NCBI GenBank assembly: GCA_000818945.1
Contig: KN805404.1
Location: 157,474-204,272, forward strand
Reading direction: 5' to 3'
From: Schizochytrium sp. CCTCC M209059
Lineage: Eukaryota > Sar > Bigyra > Thraustochytrida > Thraustochytriidae
Length of the DNA: 46,799 nt
Each line of letters begins with the position of its first letter. Within the stretch, counting starts at the first letter, position 1. The translations under genes and the position numbers were made by a program. Of the stretch, positions 25,131 through 34,194 are shown piece after piece. The notes below the pieces were generated by a model. That model saw only the letters and a program-made list of their open reading frames with translations. It was not told the origin of the DNA and made no database searches.

Positions 25131-26330
25131 TTAGAGTTGCGAGCCGGGGGCAATACGCTCAATGAGCGTGGCGTTGGCGGTGCCGCCACCCTCGCAGATA
25201 GCCTGAACACCGTACTTGCCGTTGCGGCGCTCGAGCTCGTAGAGCAGAGTGGTCATGATCTTGACACCAGTGGCGCCAAGGGGATGTCCGAGAGCGCATG
25301 CGCCGCCGTTGACATTGAGCTTGGCGGGGTCGGCGCCGAGCTTCTTGTACCAGGACACAGGGACCGGGGCAAAAGCCTCGTTGACTTCGTAGAGGTCGAT
25401 CTGATCCATGGTCATGTTGGCGCGCTTGAGGAGGTTCTCGGTGGCCGGGATGGGGCCCTCGAGCATGATGACGGGGTCGGATCCGGCAAGGGCCATCTCG
25501 GTGATCTTGGCGCGGGGCTTGAGGCCGAGCTTGCGAAGACCGTTCTCGTTACAGATGAGGATGGCGGCAGCGCCGTCGCAGATCTGCGACGAGGTGGCGG
25601 CGGTAATGATACCCTCGGGGTCAAGGGTCTTGAGCTTGCCTATGGCCTCGAGCGAGACGTTGGGGCGGATGCCCTCGTCCTTGTCGTGGACGATCTCGTT
25701 GCCCTGCTTGTCCTTGCCCTTGATGGGGACGATCTCCGCCTTGAACTTGCCGGCCTCGGTGGCGGCATGGCCACGGCGCTGCGACTCGTAGCCGAATTTG
25801 TCGAGTTCCTCGCGGGTGAGGCCGTGCTTCTTGGCGAGGAGCTCGGCGCCCTTGAACTGCGAGAACGAGACGCCGGGGCGCTTCTCTTGGATGCCCTTGG
25901 CCTCCGAGGCGAGGCCGCGGCCTGCCTTGATGCTGTCCATGACGTTGGCGCCAATGGGCACGTTGGTCATGGACTCGACGCCGCAGGCGATCACGCAGTC
26001 CTGGACGCCACTCATGACGGCCATGGCGGCGAAGTGGAGCGCCTGCTGGGAGCTGCCGCACTGGCGGTCCACGCTGACGCCGGGCACGGACTCGGGGATC
26101 TTCTTGGCCGCGAGGACGATCATGCGGCCGATGTTGCCAGCCTGCATGCCGACCTGGTCGACGCATCCGCAGATCACGTCATCGATGGCGGCGCCGTCGA
26201 TGCCGGTGCGGGTCACGAGCTCGTCGCACACGACGGCGCCGAGATCGGCCGCGTGCCACTCGCGCAGAGCGCCGTTCTTCTTGCCGCCGGCCGTGCGGCA
26301 CGCCTCCACGATGTACGCGGTATGGGGCAT
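25131..26330 (-). CDS. Acetyl-CoA acetyltransferase / thiolase
   Basis: 399 aa, ATG at 26330. Catalyses Claisen condensation or thiolytic cleavage of acyl-CoA. All thiolase landmarks are present: nucleophilic Cys91 in SVDRQCGSSQQALHFAA, NEAFA (here EVNEAFAPVPVSW), His349 in GGACALGHPLGATG and Cys379 in AICEGGGTANATLIER. Length is typical of a tetrameric thiolase I/II without a long presequence. The amino terminus (MPHTAYIVEACRTAGGKK) begins directly with the fold, so mitochondrial import is unlikely. The C terminus SQL loosely resembles a type-1 peroxisomal signal (S-x-L lacking the basic middle residue), leaving cytosol or peroxisome open. Biosynthetic (acetoacetyl-CoA) and degradative roles cannot be separated from sequence alone. 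Confidence 0.93.
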   Translation of the reverse strand: MPHTAYIVEACRTAGGKKNGALREWHAADLGAVVCDELVTRTGIDGAAIDDVICGCVDQVGMQAGNIGRMIVLAAKKIPESVPGVSVDRQCGSSQQALHFAAMAVMSGVQDCVIACGVESMTNVPIGANVMDSIKAGRGLASEAKGIQEKRPGVSFSQFKGAELLAKKHGLTREELDKFGYESQRRGHAATEAGKFKAEIVPIKGKDKQGNEIVHDKDEGIRPNVSLEAIGKLKTLDPEGIITAATSSQICDGAAAILICNENGLRKLGLKPRAKITEMALAGSDPVIMLEGPIPATENLLKRANMTMDQIDLYEVNEAFAPVPVSWYKKLGADPAKLNVNGGACALGHPLGATGVKIMTTLLYELERRNGKYGVQAICEGGGTANATLIERIAPGSQL

Positions 26331-27427
26331 CTTTCCTGCTGCGCTGCTCCTCGCTCTCTCTCCCTGCCTGCTGCACCTGCTGCTTTCCTCTCCGCACTCG
26401 CTCGCTCGCGTTCGGGTTCTGCCTGCCTGCCAGCCTGCCTCCCGCCCGCCCCTTCTCGCCGCTGGCGGACCGACCGCGCCCGGCGAGTCCGCCTCTCTGC
26501 ATCCTCAGACACACGTCCTGCGCATGATACATACGTTCATACATACACACACCACGCCTGCGCATGATACATACACACACACACACACACCACGCCCTCC
26601 CTGCGCACACTCGCGCCCTGCCGCCGCCACGGTCCCTCCCTCCCTGTCCTACGCGCCGGCGCCGTCGTCCCCGCGGGGCAGACTGAGCGCGTCCGTCAGT
26701 CAGACGCGGAGAGACAGGGAGGGGACGCGGGTAGTCCTACCGCGGGCCTCCTGCCGCCAACTGTATCTTCTCGCCGCATCGGACACAGCCGCTGCTTCCG
26801 ATCCCGCCGCCGCCGCTAGAACTCCACGCCGCGGCGCTCTCGCTGCGTCGCGTCGCGTTGCGTTGCGCTGCGCTGCGCTGCGAGGGAGAGGGAGGGAGGG
26901 AGGCATGGGCATGGGCATGGCCGGCGAGGCGCCAGCCATGGCAGCTGCGGCGAGGGGCCGCTGTAGGACATAGAGCCGGGCGATCCAGGCCGGCCACATT
27001 CCATCTGAAGACTGTCGTGCGCGGGGCTGGCAGGGCGAGGGAGGGAGGGAGGGGCCAGGCTCGGCTTCGGCGGACGACCAGCAAGCGGCAGCGATGCGAC
27101 TCGGATGCACGCACGAGTTGCTTTGGGCGTGAGAACTGACTGCGCTGGAGGAGGAGGGAGAGTCGTCGTCAGGAGCCGCTTCGAGCACTTTCCATGCTTT
27201 CTGTGTGGGAACGGGGGCAGCCAGCGGAAGCGACCCCGTCACACTAGGGCAATGACCCCTTGGGCAACATCGGCTAATGAAGATGGCACATGCGTTGGAT
27301 CGCGCCTCGTCGAGGAACGAAGATCAGCCTGCGAGAATGATACTGGCGTCAAGGAGGACTTGCTGTACGCACGCCCATCTGTGAGCATTCATGTAGTACA
27401 TGTGTGACATTTGATGTCCCAAGCTAT
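26331..27427. other. Thiolase 5' region and intergenic DNA
   Basis: Pyrimidine-rich leader at 26331-26500 with CTGCCTGCC repeats. An imperfect ~40-bp direct duplication around CTGCGCATGATACATAC (26519 and 26559) follows, with an AC run. G-rich GGGAGGGAGGG tracts lie at 26883-26902 and 27038-27052, with GCGTTGCGCTGCGCTGC repeats at 26850-26882. No conserved protein is visible in any frame. Confidence 0.55.
26571..26591. repeat. (AC)n microsatellite
   Basis: About ten AC dinucleotides at the end of the second ATACATAC-containing direct repeat, about 245 bp upstream of the thiolase ATG. Confidence 0.88.
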
Positions 27428-27733
27428 TGCTCCTTACTGCACCCGGAGAACACCTCTCGCAATCAGCATGTGGTCAAACGTTGCGACCTGCACTTTATTT
27501 GCGGCAATTGAATCAAGGAAACGATTGTAAACTCTTTCAATCTTTTGGCCGAAATGATCCTTCATGGTGCATTGTCGTGCACAATGTAGCAAATGCGCAA
27601 GATCCCATGTACAGGACAGGTTTCCCAAGCAAATGCTTCTTCCTGCATCCGGGGAATATCTTTCATGGTCAGAACATGATCAAGCCTTCTGACCTGCAAC
27701 TTCTTCGCGGCTGTCAGAGTAAGAGATCGATTG
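27428..27733. repeat. Two diverged ~100-bp direct repeats
   Basis: Copies at about 27428-27527 and 27634-27733 (206 bp apart). They align over TGCTCCTTACTGCACCCGG / TGCTTCTTCCTGCATCCGG, then GTGGTCAAAC / ATGATCAAGC and GACCTGCA-CTT / GACCTGCAACTT. On the minus strand both read as related peptides (IAANKVQVATFDHMLI and TAAKKLQVRRLDHVLT). They are therefore probably a decayed duplicated coding segment, perhaps of a mobile element. Confidence 0.55.
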
Positions 27734-28319
27734 CGGCTATTCCAAACCTTTGAGCGCTCAGATAAAAAGGAGCGACAACGCCCTCATTAAACAAGTGAAA
27801 GGTCGCACGACCGCCCGTCACAGGAGTCACGTAATGCATCGGACTCGCCGCCCCCCATTAAGCACGAAGCAAAACAGAGAGCAGCGATTTTTTCGATCTT
27901 GATGGCACAATGCTTGACTCGCTGCGTCGAGAGGTTCAGGGATTCAAGCCGCGGGCGCTGTAGCAGATCAATGATCATCGGCGAGGAAGTCGCCAGATTG
28001 GACGGAGAGTCAAACCCCATGATCTCAATATGCCTTTACGAGGCGATCAAAGCTTGAGTCTACGCGTCAAAGAGATAAACAAAGTCTCACGGATAAAATA
28101 CTCACTCGTGGTCCCCTGCAATTTTGCCAAGACAAGCATCTTGCGCTCCAACGTGTGTAGAAATCGACCGAGTACGAAGTCGCCATATGCCATCTTGCTC
28201 TTGCTCTCACTCATGCAAAAGCCTCCAAGAAGCCGCAAGCTGATGAATGCGTGTGTTAACATGGTTATTCTGAAATTTTCCAAGCGAGGAGCTCAGCCAA
28301 AGAGAAATATCAAGTCTTA

Positions 28320-29810
28320 TCAGCAGTCTATCGCCCTCGTCCATGACCGGCATCGTTTTGATGCGCGCTCCTCAATGTTCGATTCGCCACCGCCATTTGC
28401 TTGGCTTGATATTCGCGTCACCGAATGCACGACGCTGAATTTAGGTAGTGTTGGGCCAATTGGAGCGTTAGCTGTTGGCGTCATGCCTGTCCTACCTGGC
28501 TTACTTGCTCGGTCGCTCATGAATGAGCCCAATCTGCTCTCAGGGTGAATGTGCGCGGGCGTGATATCGTCATTAAATGCTGCCAACTGTGTCTGAGTAC
28601 GTATTACTTCTTCCACGCCGTCGGTCGAAGCGTGCTCGTCGATGCAGTGGTTGTGCAGGGCCGCCGCAGCGTACATTAAATTTGTGCAGTCTTCAAAAGA
28701 CTTCAAGAACACGGATTGTCGGGACAAACGTCATTTGTTTTCAATGATGCCGAATGCGAACACGACTGCCGACCTCAAATTGGACGCCGCAATTTAAAAA
28801 ACTCTTGCTTGGTAGCGGGGACACCTTCGTGACGACGGTCTTGCCGAAAAGGTACCATGACGTGATCATCACGTGCATAGCCAGAATCGCCGATAAACCA
28901 GGAATCCCCGAGGTCAGGCCTACATCCCTGACATTTACGTCCAAGAAAAGAGGTACTGCACGTGAGAGCATCATGAGTGCCCCCCCCTTGCTTTGAACAT
29001 CAAACATCGTGAAGCGCATACGGGCAAGAACATATGGCTGAACATATATTGTAGGCTTGTGTTTGCCTCGATCATTTGCGACTGCAATGTGACTGTCAAC
29101 CTCAAGCAGTATCCCACCCAGAGCGCCTATCTGCAGCAGCCTCGCATAGTCTTAAGGCCACGAGCTGCTTCAAAAGTGAGCCTGTCGAATCCATCGGCTA
29201 GCTTCGAGCGTTTTTCGACAATACAAAAACGAATATACCAGCTACGAAGAGGTGCCTCCGTTTGCAAACAGTGTCCCGCGCCTCTCAGCTACATTGCGAA
29301 TAGCACCCATGATGTGCTGATGTTCATGATCAGATTGATCGTGTGCCAATCGTGTCCTGCGCAATACAAAATGAAACATGCAATGATGCAGATCGGCTCA
29401 CAGAAGCCTCTCCCGGCACCTGACTTCTTTTAACGCTTAAACGGGAACTTAATATTGGCGTTTTCGGCCAGCTTTCCAAAAATAACTTCCAGATCCTTTG
29501 GCCACATACGAAACATGCCATAGAACATCTGCGATCGGCATGACTTTACCTTGTCCCATGCGGGAGGATGAGAGGTCTTCCTCAGCCGGCACGAACAAGA
29601 CAATGATGTTGTGTGCAGTTCCTCTATCCGCGGAAGAGCAAGGACAGCATTCTGAAAAGCTTCACTTCGCTTCATCTCCAACATAGCTTGTTCTCGGGCC
29701 TTGTTCTCTCTACGGTCTTGTTCTCTGAGCCGGACAAGAGAATCCCGTCTTAGGTAGCTCATCTTTGGTTTGAGCCGGTGGAAAGCTGCAATGTCCCTGG
29801 CTCGAAGCAC
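28320..29810 (-). pseudogene. Broken PIF/Harbinger-type transposase
   Basis: Reverse-strand remains of a DDE_Tnp_4 transposase, split over several frames. The amino-terminal part (29810-29430) ends with QMFYGMFRMWPKDLEVIFG, the family's F-x-FRM-x-x-x-x-F-x-x-L block. The middle is scrambled by stops. Near 28850-28908 another frame reads WFIGDSGYARDDHVMVPFR, the second catalytic Asp block (GDxGYxxxxxLxxPF). After a frameshift it reads SNLRSAVVFAFGIIENK, the R-x-x-VE-x-AFG-x-L-K block with the expected catalytic Glu apparently replaced by Phe. It then hits a stop (TGA at 28733-28731) where Trp or Arg is usual. It ends with LMYAAAALHNHCIDEHAS, the characteristic AA-x-x-LHN end. No terminal inverted repeats were found by eye. 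Confidence 0.75.
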
Positions 29811-30308
29811 AGACTCGGACTCTTCGAGAACACAGTGAAGAGCAGCGGCAACTTATTCTTACGACTCCAGCAAGGCCGAGCTCGCCTTTGGGCTGTTTGA
29901 AAGGTAGGCAAAGCCTTTTCTTCTTCTTTGACAAGAAAGTCATCTTCGAAAAGCAGGCCGGGCATTTCGTTTCGACAATTGTTGCGCTCCAAAACTTGAG
30001 TTCACGACACAAATGTTCTGCTCGAGCGCTGCTAGCTTCTCCTCGTCTCCTGGCGCAAGAGGGTCTCGTGGGCAAGCGTCTTGTGAGTAAGCGCCACGAC
30101 CCAACGCAACTGCCTGGAGGTCAACTCTGTCCCGACACATATCAACGCCAAAAGCGCGGGACTTGCTCACAGTCAGACCGCGCTACGTTCGCCAGCGCGT
30201 GATAGAAAGTCACCCTTGCGCAAAAGTCGTCCGCACGCGCGTTATCAATCCTAACCAAATGCTTTTCCACCTTGACCTCCGGTCGAAACTTGTTTGACCT
30301 GGTCCTTT
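29811..30308. other. Flank of the Harbinger remnant
   Basis: Minus-strand frames here are Cys/Lys-containing but interrupted, and none can be tied to a family. It probably contains further decayed element sequence. A TTATCAATCC-type A/T-rich patch lies at 30241. Confidence 0.4.
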
Positions 30309-31220
30309 TTAGCTCAGTTCACTGGTCAGGAGAGCAGGCTGCAGCTGCTGATCCTGGTGCTGCTGATCTTGATGCTGACTTGGATGCTGCAGATGCGAGT
30401 GGTCGGGGTCGCGGGGTCGCTTGCGACTCGCGTGCGCTGCGAATATTGCAGAGGCGGGGATGGAAAGGGCCTCGGGAACCATAAAGTTAAAATCCTGCGC
30501 GCGGTCTCCGTCCTGCACAACGTCGCCGCCGTGTCGACGCTGAAAAGGGCTACCATTGATGACGTTCGGGTTTCGACAGGGCGCGAGGTTCACGACGCCA
30601 TCCCAGACGTCCTCGATCTCGCGGGCATGCCAAACCTCGAAGCAAGAGCGCCCGCCCCACATTTGTTTTGGTTGGCAGCACAACGGAGTTCGAAGACAAC
30701 TCACGCACCAGAACTTGGTACAAGGTGGCGTGCGCTTGGTGTGGTGATCCAAAGGATGGTTTTCGCACTTGGCGCAGCACAGCAAACAAGGTAAACCATC
30801 GCGCTTGTGCTTGCGGCTCGTCGCCTCCGAAGTCTCCATGCGAATGGGCGGGTGCCGCACGCCCCGAACATGGCTCAGCCGCAAAAATACAAGCATCCGG
30901 TCAAACCTGTAGAGCTCGAGCACCTTGGACATCGAGCCCTTTTCACGCGCGTTCGCTACGCGCGCTATACTTTCGCGCAAGAGTTCTGCCTGGCCTTCGT
31001 TATGACCGGGATCCCACGCTTCGTTGTCAAAGAGTAGCTGTACGGGTTCCAGCGCTGATCTTCGCGGGCCTAGCGCCCGTGCGACCCCTCGACTACCTTG
31101 CTGCTGTTCCTGCTGCTGGTCTTGCTGCTCGAGCTGTTCAGGGACCTGCTCTTCAACTTGTCCCTGCAGATCTTGCGACGCTGGCAAAGCCGTTTGTAGC
31201 ATATTTGCCGCAGACTCCAT
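30309..31220 (-). CDS. piggyBac-type cysteine-rich remnant or domesticated protein
   Basis: 303 aa from the first ATG (31220). The frame extends upstream only through a poly-Asp GAC repeat. A Gln-rich amino region (EQLEQQDQQQEQQQG) precedes SMSKVLELYRFDRMLVFLRLS, which resembles the R-F-x-x-[IM]-x-x-x-L-R-[LF] segment near the start of piggyBac transposases. About 35 residues later comes a dense Cys/His cluster: PCLLC, then KRTPPCTKFWCVSC, LC and SCFEVWH. This is the order and spacing of the C-terminal zinc-binding domain of piggyBac proteins. The large DDD catalytic core expected between these blocks is absent, so it cannot be an active transposase. It may be an internally deleted relic or a small co-opted DNA-binding protein. 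The tail is His/Gln-rich. Confidence 0.55.
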   Translation of the reverse strand: MESAANMLQTALPASQDLQGQVEEQVPEQLEQQDQQQEQQQGSRGVARALGPRRSALEPVQLLFDNEAWDPGHNEGQAELLRESIARVANAREKGSMSKVLELYRFDRMLVFLRLSHVRGVRHPPIRMETSEATSRKHKRDGLPCLLCCAKCENHPLDHHTKRTPPCTKFWCVSCLRTPLCCQPKQMWGGRSCFEVWHAREIEDVWDGVVNLAPCRNPNVINGSPFQRRHGGDVVQDGDRAQDFNFMVPEALSIPASAIFAAHASRKRPRDPDHSHLQHPSQHQDQQHQDQQLQPALLTSELS

Positions 31221-31236
31221 CTTCTTCTTGTCGTAA

Positions 31237-31242
31237 ACGTCG

Positions 31243-31274
<32 letters not shown>

Positions 31275-31284
31275 GTCGTCGTGC
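31237..31284. repeat. (GTC)n/(GAC)n trinucleotide repeat
   Basis: About 15 GTC units with one GTT interruption, upstream of the first ATG of the piggyBac-like gene. In its frame they would encode poly-Asp. Confidence 0.9.
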
Positions 31285-31320
31285 TCGGTCACCACCGCCT
31301 CGCCACCCGCGGGTTTGCCT

Positions 31321-31327
31321 TATTTAA
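31321..31327 (+). promoter_or_regulatory. TATA-like element TATTTAA
   Basis: Lies 54-60 bp upstream of the ATG at 31381, a distance that would give a leader of roughly 30 nt. This favours the upstream ATG over the one at 31597. Confidence 0.45.
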
Positions 31328-31380
31328 TCTGTCTGACAGCACGCCTTGGGCTCGTCCAGCTGCTTCACGGTTGACTTTCT

Positions 31381-32166
31381 ATGACCGTAACAACACCCAA
31401 AGTTAAGCTAAACCATCGTCGAGGTGGACGATCTTCGTGGCTGAGCTTACCAACTTGCGCGTCTTTGGTGTTCATTCTCGCTTCTGATTCACTCGCTCGC
31501 GCGTTCACTTCCTCTCGCGAGCATCGCCCGCAAAGGCCGGCTCCGAGTCAGACGCGTGACGCAAGGTGTCCTTCGATCTCCACGCAAAGTTATATCATGG
31601 CTGTAGGCAAAGCCCTCGCCGCGCTCATTGCAGGCCACGCAGCCGCGACGGTCGTCTCCGTGCGCGGGGGGCTCACGGCGAGCTCGGCCGCGACGGACGA
31701 ACAACAAAGTGGCGCAGACGGCTTTGTGCCAGCCAAAGCCGCAGACGCAGAGCTCGTGCGGCTCGCCAAGCTCGAAACGGAGCTGTACCGGGGCCAGCCC
31801 CGCTGGCCACGAATCAGCACATCATACGCCGCAGATTGTGCGCTCGAGACGCCCCTGATTGCTGTACAGGGAGAGCAAGCTGTCACGAGATGCGCCAAAT
31901 TCTGGGCCTCGCTCAAGCCCGTTCAACTCGCGCACCGCGAGGAATATGCTCCCGACGGCAAAAGTTTCCGCGTCTTCTTGTCGACAGAGGTCTCTCTCCT
32001 TTCAAGGACCTTTCTCATTCCGAGTTGCGTTGAAATTGAACTCGATGACGCTGGACGTGTAGCACGCCACCAAGAAACGTGGCACGGCAACCAGCTTGTT
32101 CCTGAGCTTCACATTGTACGCCAAATTAATGGTTGGATTCTTGAAAATCTCTTTGCACCCAAGTGA
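31381..32166 (+). CDS. NTF2/SnoaL-like fold protein
   Basis: 261 aa from ATG 31381; an internal ATG at 31597 would give 189 aa. The amino terminus is basic with a hydrophobic stretch (SLPTCASLVFILASDSLARAF), possibly an organelle-targeting or anchor segment. Residues about 125-255 look like a cone-shaped NTF2-like domain: LYRGQPRWPRISTSYAADC, ALETPLIAVQGEQAVTRCAKFWASL, SFRVFLSTEVSLL and VEIELDDAGRVARHQETWHG. This is the helix-helix-sheet layout with the W/H-rich last strands seen in SnoaL/DUF2358-type proteins. Such folds serve as enzymes or ligand carriers; no catalytic residues can be assigned. I am confident it is a gene, less so of the fold. Confidence 0.72.
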   Translation: MTVTTPKVKLNHRRGGRSSWLSLPTCASLVFILASDSLARAFTSSREHRPQRPAPSQTRDARCPSISTQSYIMAVGKALAALIAGHAAATVVSVRGGLTASSAATDEQQSGADGFVPAKAADAELVRLAKLETELYRGQPRWPRISTSYAADCALETPLIAVQGEQAVTRCAKFWASLKPVQLAHREEYAPDGKSFRVFLSTEVSLLSRTFLIPSCVEIELDDAGRVARHQETWHGNQLVPELHIVRQINGWILENLFAPK

Positions 32167-32563
32167 ACGACGCACGTTCGCGTCGTATTTCGTTTCGCTC
32201 TGGCGGAAAAGATCGTCACGACAAGTAGACATCAATGACAAGAGAACTTGCTCTAGTTCTACTGACACACGCACACACACACTTTCACACCCTTACGTCT
32301 TGGAAGCTTGTTAGCCCATGCATGACAAAATTCACAAATACCGTGGTGTGAAATCCAGAAATGTAGGTGCAGACCGAGATGGATGATATTTCCTGTAACG
32401 AGAGCAGCAACTTTACCTTTTCCGATCTGAAGGACCAGACATTCAAGGGGTAAAATTGGCCTTTTCGCAAAGGGTCTCACGATTGCCACATAGAAAGTCT
32501 CTTACTTTTTCTTATTAGTCTTCAGATCCAAAGTTGCCAACGTAATCAAGCGCCAAATATGCC
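32167..32563. other. Convergent 3' intergenic region
   Basis: 397 bp, relatively A/T-rich, with a short CACACACAC run at 32270-32282. No gene or RNA feature was recognised. Confidence 0.5.
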
Positions 32564-33991
32564 TCAAATGTCGTCTTCGCTATCGTCGTATGATGCATCA
32601 TCAATATCGTCGTCGTCTTCGTCGTCCTCTCCTTCCACCTCGTCCTCTTCTTTGTGGCTGAAATGTTTTGCTTCTCCGAGACGCACGCTCTTGTAGGCAT
32701 TTGTATGTTCCAGTAAAGATTCTGAGACAATATTGTTGCCGCTATTGCCACTGTTGCTGCTGCTGCTGCTGCCGGCGCCAAGTGTGCTTGCCTGGTGACT
32801 CGCTCCGAGTTTCGGTAATGCTGTTTTCTCGGTCGTCGCTGTACCGGAGGAGACTGCACCCGTGCTTGCAAATGTCATGAGACGCGAGACGCCACTTTCA
32901 GTACTTGCAGCTTGAAGCGGATCCTGCTCCAAGTTCCGTGATGTCCCGGCCCTCCACTTTGGCGAGGTTGATGTCTCATTTCTTCGAGGTTCGCGCCGTG
33001 ATGGCGCCTTCACCAAGAGCCGCTCGCTCTCGTAAAGATGTCCACCGCCAACGCGCTCTTTCGGAGCTCCAACTTGCCTCTTGCGTTGTCGACGTCGATG
33101 TTCTGGCGGCGAGGGAATTTCGGCGGGTGGAATTTTTCGGAGCGTGTACGGTGATTCATGCGGCTTGTCTTCTTTCATGTCCACCTGAACCGACTTGCTC
33201 GCCTTGGACCTCGGCTTGGGCTCGCTTTTGACCTCGCTCGACTCCACAATCTCTTTTTCCTCTTTATTATTGATCTCTTTACGAGCTTGGTTCGCAATAA
33301 AAGCGGCAACAAGTGCATTCCCTACGCCCATGGCGGCTCGTGCTTGAGCAGAGGCCGAATTGTCGTTTGCACTCGTTTCCGTAGGTTCGCTTTCTGACGG
33401 AGACGCTGTCGGGCCCTCCGTTTCCATTGAAGAAGGTTCTTTTGTGGGCTGAAATGTCGGTGCATCAGATGCCTGCTCGGTCGGACCCTCGGTAGGGGCG
33501 TCTGATGACGCGTCAGGCAGCATCGTTGTGGGCGCTCCGGTAGAATTTCCTTCACAAGCAATGGGTGCTGTTCGCTCGATTCTCGTGCCGCATACACAAA
33601 CTTGCTTTGGAGCACCACACCCAAGACCGCAAGTCACTGGACAGAGAGCACCCATTAGCGTAGGAAGACTGCTGCACATGCCAACCTCATCGGCCTCTTG
33701 ACAGTTTTCCACGGGAAGTTCTTCGAAAATTTTATCCAATGTTGTATCCGCACAAACCCCTTTGCACAGACCGCATGCGCGCGGGCAAAAGATTTCCGCT
33801 GCGTTTTTCTGTAGGACGTCGCATCCGCCCACTTCGTAGAGACTTGCGCACGAGTCAACACCAACCAAGAGCCCATTCACGAGGGCCGCAATACCTTCGT
33901 CATCATCGGCGCCGTTTGTGTGGCACTCAACCTCGGCGTGCGTCAAGCTCGTTGCGCATGCAAACGCAAGCAAAGCACTCGCTATCTTCAT
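32564..33991 (-). CDS. Secreted/membrane protein with ShKT-like Cys modules (minus partner)
   Basis: 475 aa; ATG at 33991. Clear signal peptide MKIASALLAFACATSLTHA. The ectodomain has two six-cysteine-type modules: one from DSCASLYEVGGCDVL to FCPRACGLCKGVC, and one from NCQEADEVGMCSS to LCPVTCGLGC. Each shows the C-x3-F/L-C-P-x2-C-G-x-C ending of ShKT-like domains, followed by a VCVC motif. A Thr/Pro/Ser-rich stalk (APTEGPTEQASDAPTFQPT) looks heavily O-glycosylated. A mild hydrophobic segment (AAMGVGNALVAAFIANQA) could span or touch the membrane. A basic then Ser- and Asp-rich tail (DDEDDDDIDDASYDDSEDD) ends the protein. It is divergently arranged with a paralogous ectodomain gene at 34195. 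ShKT modules often bind channels or matrix; the role here is unknown. Confidence 0.82.
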   Translation of the reverse strand: MKIASALLAFACATSLTHAEVECHTNGADDDEGIAALVNGLLVGVDSCASLYEVGGCDVLQKNAAEIFCPRACGLCKGVCADTTLDKIFEELPVENCQEADEVGMCSSLPTLMGALCPVTCGLGCGAPKQVCVCGTRIERTAPIACEGNSTGAPTTMLPDASSDAPTEGPTEQASDAPTFQPTKEPSSMETEGPTASPSESEPTETSANDNSASAQARAAMGVGNALVAAFIANQARKEINNKEEKEIVESSEVKSEPKPRSKASKSVQVDMKEDKPHESPYTLRKIPPAEIPSPPEHRRRQRKRQVGAPKERVGGGHLYESERLLVKAPSRREPRRNETSTSPKWRAGTSRNLEQDPLQAASTESGVSRLMTFASTGAVSSGTATTEKTALPKLGASHQASTLGAGSSSSSNSGNSGNNIVSESLLEHTNAYKSVRLGEAKHFSHKEEDEVEGEDDEDDDDIDDASYDDSEDDI

Positions 33992-34194
33992 TGCGCAATG
34001 TCTTCTCGGCTTTCTTCTCTGGCGGCGTCGCCCGCAAGCAATGAGGCGCCCAATCAGCCATCTTGCAGCAGGCTCGTGCCGCGGCCCGGAATTTCGTAAC
34101 GGTCATCGTCCCTAAATAGCAAATACGTGGGACTCTTCGTGTGTTGCATGAGCGCTGTCTTGGCATCAGGAGCGCGAGTGGGCGCGCGCCCTGA
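33992..34194. promoter_or_regulatory. Shared 203-bp region between head-to-head ShKT-like genes
   Basis: The only DNA between the two divergent start codons, so the genes very probably share promoter elements. It contains CCCTAAATAGCAAAT near 34111. No strong TATA box points towards either gene. Confidence 0.55.

Noticed and set aside
25137..26567. 476-codon plus-strand frame
   Set aside because: Exact antisense of the thiolase; its Gly/Ala/Asp/Leu bias reflects codon bias of the true gene.
28030..28548. 172-codon plus-strand frame
   Set aside because: Antisense to the Harbinger remnant and its flank, with no recognisable domain.
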